From Pomphorhynchus laevis (Eukaryota > Acanthocephala > Palaeacanthocephala > Echinorhynchida > Pomphorhynchidae): 64,000 nt of DNA. Shown here one piece after another: positions 57,067 to 64,000 of the stretch (its first letter is position 1; each line of letters opens with the position of its first letter). The DNA is taken from assembly GCA_012934845.2 (NCBI GenBank), contig WNNJ02001307.1, forward strand, positions 121,611-185,610, read 5' to 3'. Position numbers and translations under genes: made by a program. The notes under the pieces were generated by a model that searched no databases, was not told where the DNA came from, and was given only the letters and a program-made list of their open reading frames with translations.

Positions 57067-57400
57067 TTATGTAAAAGTCGAACAGGTCTTATCAATTCGA
57101 TTAGGCGTGGACGGACTGCGAGTCGGCTTTCTATAACGTGCTTTTAGTTTCTTAAGCTCAGAATGGAGATCGGTAAATGTTGCTCTATCACTTGGGGAAA
57201 AATGCCAGCATTCGATAAGAATTTGCTAAATACATTGTCGTAAAATTTCATTACATTGCGATCCAAATACCTTCGCTTCGTATCGAATTTTGTTGGGATG
57301 GCAAGGAGCACAATAGCCATTACCTACTTTCCAGATTATCGTATGACCATCCAAACATTTAAATGGTAATCGACTCGTTAGCATTTCATAGAAAAATATT
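57067..57400 (-). CDS. ksr: KSR terminal exons with a 45-nt intron
   Basis: 57400-57271 encodes IFFYEMLTSRLPFKCL and the IIWKVGNG block; 57225-57067 encodes QILIECWHFSPSDRATF, the alpha-helical end of the kinase domain and a basic tail (KKLKARYRKPTRSPSTPNRI) ending at TAA 57069-57067. Read straight through there is an in-frame TAG at 57228-57226. Taking gtattt...tgtatttag (57270-57226) as a 45-nt intron removes it, keeps frame and restores the family spacing between GNG and ECW (25 versus 27 residues in mammalian KSR). Confidence 0.8.
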
Positions 57401-60400
57401 CTAAATCACAAGGCATTGACGGTGATTAGTAAAAATATATAAAAGATATTTCCAAAGTGTTTTTATTAAAAACCATACTGAATATATTTTTGAACGCTAT
57501 AGATCATTATAATTATCTTGCGCATGATTCTTCCCGATCAATAAAATAATCTTTACAATCAAAATTCAATTAATACGATAATATTTACAGTCAAGAAAAT
57601 AACTGTTGGGAATGTTAAAATTAAAATTTAATTAATAAATAAATTAATGAATAATAATTTATTAATTCATTAATAAATGAATTAATGCACTAACCATGTG
57701 TATTATTTCATTGTTTTATTGACTTTTGATTCTTAAAACTCAATTCTTAAATTGCAAATTATGAACGAAATCACAATTCATTTTTTTCCTAAGTTTTTAA
57801 AGATGTAAAACATTTTTATTGCTGAACATTTTTATTGCTGAGATAAAAACAATTTTGCGATAAATAAACAAATTTGCGATAAATAAACCATTTTGTTGTA
57901 AATATACAATTTTGCGGTAAATAAACCATTTTGCGGTAAATAAACAATTTACGATAAGTTATTTATCATTTATTAATGAATTAATAAATTTTAAAATTCA
58001 TTTAATGTTAATATAATTAACATTTTAAATTAAACTTGCTAAATAACAACATATTTTAACAATTTTTTATTGAAATATGATCTTAAAATTTTATTATTTT
58101 TGTGGTTTATTTACACTAGTATTTAATATTTCATTTTTTGTTAATTTTGTGCTAAATGTTGGCTTTAATTATTCATTTAACCATGATATAATTGACTGCA
58201 TGAAACAATAATTTAAATTTGCATCGGATTATTACATTTCAAATTTGCGCAAAAATGACATGATAATTAAATAAAAGTACATGAATTTGATACATTCATC
58301 ATTAAATTTGTAATTCTAAAAGTCAAGAAAAAAATATTTTTGTAAAGATAAAACCTTTTTTATTTTTTTATGTTTATTTAATTCTGCGATATTTACAGAA
58401 AAACAAAATATTGTTATTTAAAAAATTGAGTTCATTAACTAAGTTAATTGTGCGATAAATAAACAATTTTGCGATAAATAAACAATTTTGCGATAAATAA
58501 ACAATTTTGCGATAAATAAACAAATTTGCGATAAATAAACCATTTTGTTGTAAATATACAATTTTGCGGTAAATAAACCATTTTGCGGTAAAAAAACAAT
58601 TTACGATAAGTTATTTCGAGATAAATAAACAATTTTGAGATGAATAAACAAGTTTGAGATAAAAACAATTTTGCGATAAATAAACAAATTTGCGATAAAT
58701 AAACAAATTTGCGATAAATAAACCATTTTGTTGTAAATAAACAATTTTGCGGTAAATAAACCATTTGCGATAAAAAAAAACAATTTACGATAAGTTATTT
58801 CGAGATAAATAAACAATTTTGAGATGAATAAACAAGTTTGAGATAAAAACAATTTTGCGATAAATAAACAAATTTGCGATAAATAAACAAATTTGCGATA
58901 AATAAACCATTTTGTTGTAAATAAACAATTTTGCGGTAAATAAACCATTTGCGATAAAAAACAATTTACGATAAGTTATTTCGAGATAAATAAACAATTT
59001 TGCGATAAATAAACAATTTTGCGATAAATAAACAATTTAGCGATTAATAAACAAATTTGCGATAAATAAACCATTTGCGATAAATAAATAATTTAGAGCT
59101 AAACAAACAAGTTTGCAATAAATAAACAACTATCCACTGGATAATTAGTTTTGCAAAAATCAAACAATTTTAAAATAATAAACGTTGCAATATGCAATTT
59201 TGCGTTAAATAAACAATTTTGCAAATAATAAACAATTTCGCTAATATTAAAGCATTTTGTAATAAATACACAATTTTGTAATAAATACATAATTTTGCTA
59301 TGGTTTGTAGCGAATGCAAAATTTTGTATCGAATACACAATTTTGTAATAAATAAATAATTTTACAACAAATAAACATCTTTGCGGTAAATAATTTGCGA
59401 TTAATAATGCGATATATAATAATGTGATTAATAATTTTTCACAATTTTGAATTAAATAATTTTGAAAGAAATAAACAGTTTTGAAATTGGCAAAACAGTT
59501 AGCAAATAAAACATAAACAATTTACAATTGTGCTATAAATTAACAAATCTGCAGAGGAATATAAATTTTACCCGAAGGAAAAAACGTCTGACTGTTTGGT
59601 ATGATTGACCAGCAGCATGCCATGTCGTAAATTAACCAAAATCTCAGGGGATAGATAGATAAGTCTTTCTTTCGGTATTCCAATTGCATTCCGAATACTA
59701 AAGTCCAAATATTCACTTTAAACAACTTTAAATAGTCATTGTTCTTTAAATGCATATGAACGTTATACAATTATTTATAGTCTTAAAATATGTGCTGATC
59801 TGTCAACTACACAAAAGTTACTCGAGTGCGATCAATGAAGTTATCTTAAGCAACTTTCTACCTTAATCAGCTTATCATATTCACGTGAATGCTTCATATG
59901 GCATTCGTAAAAATTGTAGCATTTAAAAATAGATGTATTAATGAAAACAGTTCATACTGTCAATGATGAAAAGTGCATCTGTTGCACTGTTCATCACTGA
60001 ACAGTGGAACAGTTAAGTGATTAATGTTAATATCAATACTGCCGGCATATTTGCCCTCAATTGAAAGCACGTCAATTCTCGTATAGGCATTAGTGGAACA
60101 AAACCTTGAAGCAACCAGCGAAATGAACTGTTCGGATTTCTAAAATGGCGTGAACAGATGGGCGGCTGTGTGCAGGGAAGAGTTGCCAACTGAAAAACTT
60201 AAACAAAAACGTTGGTCTCGTCCCATGCACATGATCGCTTGTAGTTCACTTTTGTTAGAAGCCGATTCTGCTAAATATCGAACTAGACTGCTTGAGCGGT
60301 AGCCGGGGACTATGGAACTTTCCTGATAGCAGTTCCAACCTCCGCTTTTGACACCAGATTGGACGACGTATCCTCCACTATCGTCATGGGCATACGACTC

Positions 60401-63400
60401 GGCATCAAATTTAGCAGGGAATTCACATGTGGATGCGGAAATACTACGACGCAAAGGGCTTGGACGGTATGGACTGTCAAAACCGCAAATCCCAACACAC
60501 TCGACATTCCGAGTTGAACCACATATATCGAATGGCTTTGTCTTCAGCGTAGATACCTTTTCGATTAGAGCTGTCCGGTTTGTGTCGCAGCGATGGTAAG
60601 CGACAGGATGGGTGAACAACATCTGTTGAACAGTGATGAACAGCATCTGTTGCACTGTTCATCACTAAACAGTGCAACAGTTCAGTTAATCTGTTGAGAT
60701 TATAAGCCACTCGGGATTAGAAGCCCAATACGGTGTAAACATAACTCGAACGGTATAATGTATAACACTTTGATAACGTGATAATTTGGATATAAACAAT
60801 TATTGATATTTTAAGAATTGGATAATGAGAAATAAACCGAATAAATCGATTAAAAAATTAAAAAAATTTAATTAAAAATTCGTTATTAATAATAAATAAG
60901 TAATCATTATTCTATATTTTTATTAATAATAATTAATAATAAATATTTTAAATAGTTGATACTGATCCATTATTGATTAATAATTATTGGAGCAAAATTA
61001 CTGTTAGCATCTCCAGAATATTACTGGTAATTTGGGTAAAATTAGGTAATTTTCTGAAGATGCTAACAGAAGTTAGCGAAATATCAAAAATAATTACGTT
61101 TTTCCTTTGATCCAGGCTAATTTTATGTTGAAATTTAATAAAAAATAAATATATTAAATACCTTATTTTATTAGGAATTGTCGAAACGCCGTAGTCTGTA
61201 ATGATTGCTTTAGATCCATCTTCAATAAATACATTCTTGGAGCGTAGGTCTTTGTGAATACAGCCGCGGCTGTGCAGATAACTCATGGCCTATTATAATT
61301 TCAATATTCACAAATATTGAAATTGAAGAATTTTGTAAAAATGGAAGTAATAAGTGATTTCCTTTTCTAACACAGAATATTCCATTTGAGTGTTTTTATT
61401 AAAAATAATAATACACACAGGTTCCCTACTCTTTCAAAATGTTTTTACTTACAATTAGAAAATAAAAACGCAGGCAAAAGTAAAAAACATTCACGTGTTG
61501 ATGGATTTGCTGATATGAAATAAGACTATCAATATCCAAATTCGATACCACATGATAATGTGCAGCCTTGAGGTCATTGCCGCTTATAGGAGCACAAGGA
61601 TATAGTTCAAATTTAAACTATTTCAAAGATTCCATGAATGTGCATTTTGAATATTTATTTAAGTAAATGATATCATTTTCAGAAATTTTCAAAGAGGTCA
61701 AACTCAACTTAATTTTCAGATATCTAGTAAAATCTATCAAATAAAAATAAAAATGTTTCAAGTAAAACATACAACTTTAAAGGTATTTTATCAATTTGTA
61801 TAAATAACTGCTTTAGATATTTAATTATCTAACTAGTGAACGATTATATACTCAAACAAAATTAACGTATATATGAATAAGAATTATTTTAAACGTTTCG
61901 AGATGTAAAATTAATTATTTTACATGTATAATATTTCTATAATATTTATAGAGATAATAATGAATTTACTTAAATATTATAAAAGAAAAATATCGACTAT
62001 GTTAATGTAATGGTAAGTGTTTTTTAAAACATTGCAGAATATGTCACAGAATTTGCTATTAATCGATTAATACGTAAGATAAAGATAATTGTAAATAAAT
62101 AAATAATTAATAATTACGTAAAATAATTTATTTTTTAAATTATTTATGAAAAATAATGTTTAAAATATTCAATAATGTAGACCATCAAATAAATACAAAA
62201 TTGAAAATTATATTGACAATTATTCGTACATCATTATTTCAAAGTTAAAAGTTTATTATCATTCAAACCAATTCTTCTCAATTTCAAATTAATAAGATTC
62301 TTAACATTGAATTCAAATTTTCATAATTTCAGCAATACTTGATATGCATAGCATAATTCATGACTATTAATCATTTAAATGCATTATATTATATAATTAT
62401 ATCATTATATTACATAAAATGATATAACTGATATTATGATATCCACTTCTGGTCAAGGATCGATGCATTTTTAAAAGCATATATTTAATGCATTATAAAT
62501 GCATTTTTTATTTTATTTAAGTTTAAAGCAATTTATAATCAAATAAATATAATTACTAAATGGTCTATTCATATATTTAATACTATATTAATTGTATATA
62601 TATTATAAAATTTAAACGTCTTTTGATTTTTCACTTGCCGATACACGGTTACCACGATAAGATCGGTAAAGATTCCATTCCATGTCAAAAATGTTGACTG
62701 CCGATGTCGATTTTGCCAACAACCTAGCGAACTATTACGCATACGGAAATGTTCCATTCTTTCACAATTTAGTTTAAAGTCAATTGATGGAATAAAGCGA
62801 TGATGTTAACTTTAATTTATACGTGTATATACTGTAATATATTTCTCCTTTGCCCGTGGCACATGGGTTGATAGATACATCTGCCTCTCATAAATATATA
62901 TATTTATTTTTCAGAAATGATATAGTCAGATAAGTTTGCAAAAGCATTGGCGATCTTCGCAAATATTAAAAACAGCCAAATACTAGAGCGGACCTTATAA
63001 TTGTTCAAATTTAATTACAAAATATAAAGAAGATTGAAATCTATAAAAAGAATTATCTTTTAGAATTAACTTAAAAATAACTTATTAAAAATAATTTAAA
63101 AATAAAAATAGAATTTAAAAATAATTTACAAATAATATAAAATTTAACAGTCGAATACCAAAACGGTTTGATATGCTATACTCGTGACAAGAGAGGCCGA
63201 TAACGGTTCTCGCTGTACATGAATTTTATGGTAAACACTGTGACCATTAATCCAGCTAAAACAGTAAAATTGTAACTTAAATTCTGGTCACTATAAATTA
63301 ACCTTGTGACAATACCAATATTTGGAGGATTTAAACAAGCTCCGCAAAATAAAACCAGGTTTTCATGTCGTATTTTTTTCATCATTGCTACCTATTAGCA

Positions 63401-63796
63401 ATGATGTATATAAATACATCAATTGAAGTATTCTTACCTCTAACTTAAACAATTGAAGTCTATCTTGAGCTTCAATAGTGATGTCATCAATGTAAGCCAA
63501 TTTCAGAGCGACTTCTCCATACCAATTAGCCCTTACAGAAGAAAAAAAGCATTTGAAAGTCAATAACCAATTTAGTACCTATATAGTACACTTGAAAAGC
63601 CAGTGTAGATTTTTTCAGCTATAGTAATCGATTCGTATTCGATTTCCCATTCCTTGATACTGCTGCTCAGTGTTATCTGTCTCTGAAGACTCAGCTCATC
63701 ATCAAAATCAATAGAAACTTGAAATGTAATTGACGGATCTTCACCAATTCCGGCTGGTAATTCATTATCAGGAATGTCAACGCTTCTCGTTCTTTT
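57067..63796 (-). CDS. ksr: KSR (kinase suppressor of Ras), 3' part of gene: whole pseudokinase domain in eight exons
   Basis: Exons in order of translation: 63796-63579, 63531-63438, 63391-63303, 61582-61495, 61289-61162, 59697-59572, 57400-57271, 57225-57067. All junctions are GT-AG and in agreeing phase, giving 343 codons plus TAA. KSR is the Ras-pathway scaffold that binds RAF and MEK at the membrane. Signature blocks: SIKEWEIEYESITIAEKI, GEVALK (Lys83), LFKLE (Glu104), IRHENLVLFCGACLNPPNIG, SYLHSRGCIHKDLRSKNVF (HKD as in KSR), TDYG, YLSPEIL, QSDVFSFG, ECWHFSPSDRATF. GACxNPP and HKDLxSKN separate KSR from RAF. The glycine loop is degraded (IYTGFSSVLYR), DFG is DYG and APE is SPE. The N-terminal half of the protein lies beyond the right edge. 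Introns are 47, 46, 1720, 205, 1464, 2171 and 45 nt. Confidence 0.85.
57688..57838. repeat. partner of the 56886-57027 direct repeat
   Basis: Lies in the intron before the terminal KSR exons; it is followed immediately by the first block of the 19-bp minisatellite. Confidence 0.85.
57841..59395. repeat. 19-bp minisatellite with ~180-bp higher-order units, in a KSR intron
   Basis: Basic unit gcgataaataaacaatttt with variants (gcgataaataaaccatttt, gagatgaataaacaagttt, ttgtaaataaac). A block at 57841-57962, a gap to 58440, then the main array to about 59395. The landmark acgataagttattt recurs at about 57951, 58605, 58787 and 58967, so about 180-bp blocks have been duplicated as units in the main array. 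The minus strand is open over long parts (rich in FIYRK and YLSQ words), but this follows from the lack of stop words in the unit and is not a gene. Confidence 0.85.
59572..59697 (-). CDS. ksr: KSR exon: activation segment and APE/DVxxFG helix
   Basis: 126-nt exon, acceptor ggactttag, donor cgg|gtaaaa. Reads IRNAIGIPKERLIYLSPEIL and NHTKQSDVFSFG. A different frame is open across the same bases, which hides the exon from a simple longest-frame scan; splice phase and the kinase motifs fix the right frame. Confidence 0.85.
59979..60012. repeat. hairpin repeat, copy 1 (flanking an open frame in a KSR intron)
   Basis: ctgttgcactgtt, 8-nt loop, aacagtggaacag: 13-bp arms with one mismatch. It repeats, perfect, at 60647-60680 in the same orientation. 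Confidence 0.8.
60140..60655 (-). other. unidentified open frame of 171 residues inside a KSR intron
   Basis: Open minus-strand frame with a GC content above its surroundings and a coding-like, low-bias composition (SPYRPSPLRRSISASTCEF, then SSLVRYLAESASNKSEL). No motif or family recognised; no transmembrane segment. Its start lies in the hairpin repeat (QQMLF is encoded twice there), so the first ~20 residues are repeat-derived. It sits between KSR exons 59697 and 61162, outside the splice-consistent chain. It could be a captured exon, a retrogene piece or part of a small mobile element bounded by the hairpin repeats at 59979 and 60647. Confidence 0.4.
60647..60680. repeat. hairpin repeat, copy 2
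   Basis: ctgttgcactgtt (60647-60659), loop, aacagtgcaacag (60668-60680): perfect 13-bp arms. Direct orientation relative to copy 1, 668 bp apart. Confidence 0.85.
61162..61289 (-). CDS. ksr: KSR exon: catalytic-loop region
   Basis: Acceptor attataatag, donor aag|gtattt. Encodes AMSYLHSRGCIHKDLRSKNV, then FIEDGSKAIITDYGVSTIPN. The HKDLxSKN loop is diagnostic of KSR. The metal-binding DFG is DYG, keeping Asp and Gly. Confidence 0.85.
61495..61582 (-). CDS. ksr: KSR exon: alpha-D/alpha-E region
   Basis: 88-nt exon between acceptor ctcctataag and donor cac|gtgaat. Reads GNDLKAAHYHVVSNLDIDSL then ISYQQIHQH, aligning with the KSR segment that ends LDINKTRQIAQEI before GMGYLHAKG. Phase in (one base C completing Ser) and out (0) match both neighbours. 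Less conserved than the other exons; support comes from phase, position and the LDI..QI pattern. Confidence 0.65.
61583..63302 (-). other. large KSR intron, no additional exon recognised
   Basis: AT-rich. The minus-strand open frame 62569-62757 has higher GC and a coding look (RMRNSSLGCWQNRHRQ) but fits no KSR segment, and the exons on either side join in phase without it. It may be an insertion or an alternative exon. Confidence 0.5.
63303..63796 (-). CDS. ksr: KSR exons for the kinase N-lobe (three exons, two introns of 47 and 46 nt)
   Basis: 63796-63579 starts after acceptor ttctaataag and encodes an acidic linker (DIPDNELPAGIGEDP) and beta1; donor ag|gtac. 63531-63438 encodes ANWYGEVALK and the alpha-C helix with LQLFKLE; donor gag|gtaaga. 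63391-63303 encodes VAMMKKIRHENLVLFCG and LNPPNIGIVT; donor ag|gttaat. The introns 63532-63578 and 63392-63437 are near the physical minimum for splicing. Confidence 0.85.
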
Positions 63797-64000
63797 CTTA
63801 TTAGAAAAGTGAGACAAATTATATATGAAAAAAATACATTAACCAAGATAAAATATCATAAAATAATTAAACAATTTTAAAACATCGAAAAAAATGTTTA
63901 CTATTTTATGAAGCTCTAATTTTAAAACTCTTATTTTGTAATTTAAACCATAGTAAAAATAAGCTTCGTTATTACCTAAAAATTGTATTATATAATATAT
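63797..64000 (-). other. KSR intron running to the window edge
   Basis: AT-rich, with a polypyrimidine-type lead (tttgtctcacttttctaata on the minus strand) into the acceptor at 63797-63798. The exons for the KSR N-terminal conserved regions must lie to the right of the window. Confidence 0.6.

Noticed and set aside
57226-57228. In-frame TAG as evidence that KSR is a pseudogene or that the organism reassigns stop codons
   Set aside because: A phase-preserving 45-nt GT-AG intron explains it. Other host genes use TAG, TAA and TGA as ordinary ends (PIG-H TAG, KSR TAA, FOG TGA).
58444-58997. Long minus-strand open frames rich in FIYRK/YLSQ repeats
   Set aside because: They are produced by the 19-bp minisatellite, whose unit lacks stop words on the minus strand. 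Three frames are similarly open; there is no start context or family.
60140-60655. The 171-residue frame as an extra KSR exon
   Set aside because: The neighbouring KSR exons join in phase without it and no KSR segment resembles it; kept only as an unidentified frame.
62569-62757. Open frame as the KSR exon between GIVTS and AMSYLHS
   Set aside because: It lacks the expected LDI...QI helix pattern and correct phase; the 61495-61582 exon fits both.

Overview
The window reads as AT-rich nuclear DNA of an animal, probably a protostome and perhaps an insect. The host genes are animal-specific (KSR pseudokinase, FOG/U-shaped zinc-finger protein, mitoribosomal protein mS25, GPI-synthesis subunit PIG-H, VIP36-type lectin). 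They carry spliceosomal introns, several extremely short (45-59 nt), in a background full of decayed non-LTR, Penelope-like and Ty3/Gypsy-like retroelements. No bacterial operons, tRNA, rRNA or CRISPR array were seen. The species cannot be named from sequence alone.

Layout. 1-34 kb is almost entirely repeats: an RTE-type LINE bounded by a 15-bp target-site duplication (1.7-4.6 kb), a CR1/Jockey-like fragment (8.6-9.2 kb), a Gypsy integrase relic (9.4-10.1 kb), Penelope-like reverse transcriptase (RT) fragments (10.5, 15.3, 28.3 and 32.3 kb), a Rex1/CR1-group LINE (12-14.5 kb), an I/Jockey-group LINE with duplicated gag knuckles (17.3-21.5 kb), a candidate inverted-repeat element (23.3-24.2 kb) and an unusual tandem array of foldback modules (24.9-26.65 kb). 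Two small exons at 34.3-34.6 kb (minus) encode the membrane anchor and KRFY tail of a VIP36-type cargo lectin. 35.9-38 kb holds three copies of a structured repeat followed by the best-preserved YIDD-type Penelope-like RT.

From 39 kb on the window is genic. A FOG/U-shaped-like gene (plus) has exons at 39337-39748 and 45086-46086, with a 5.3-kb intron filled by LINE debris. It is followed by a 169-bp satellite with perfect hairpins. PIG-H (plus, 48660-49124) and mS25 (minus, 49093-49770) converge and overlap by 32 nt of coding sequence. An 86/100-bp satellite lies just upstream of mS25. 53.5-56.6 kb is a GIY-YIG Penelope-like relic with repeated structured ends. The right end (57067-63796, minus) is the complete pseudokinase domain of KSR, rebuilt here as eight exons whose splice phases all agree. 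Its introns carry a 19-bp minisatellite with ~180-bp higher-order units and a hairpin-flanked open frame.

The host genes do not form a pathway. KSR is a Ras/ERK scaffold, FOG a GATA cofactor, PIG-H and VIP36 act in the ER/secretory route, and mS25 in mitochondrial translation. The common theme is host exons separated by decayed mobile elements and at least four different tandem-repeat families. All exon boundaries were read by eye from GT/AG sites, frame and family resemblance; no search or alignment was run.
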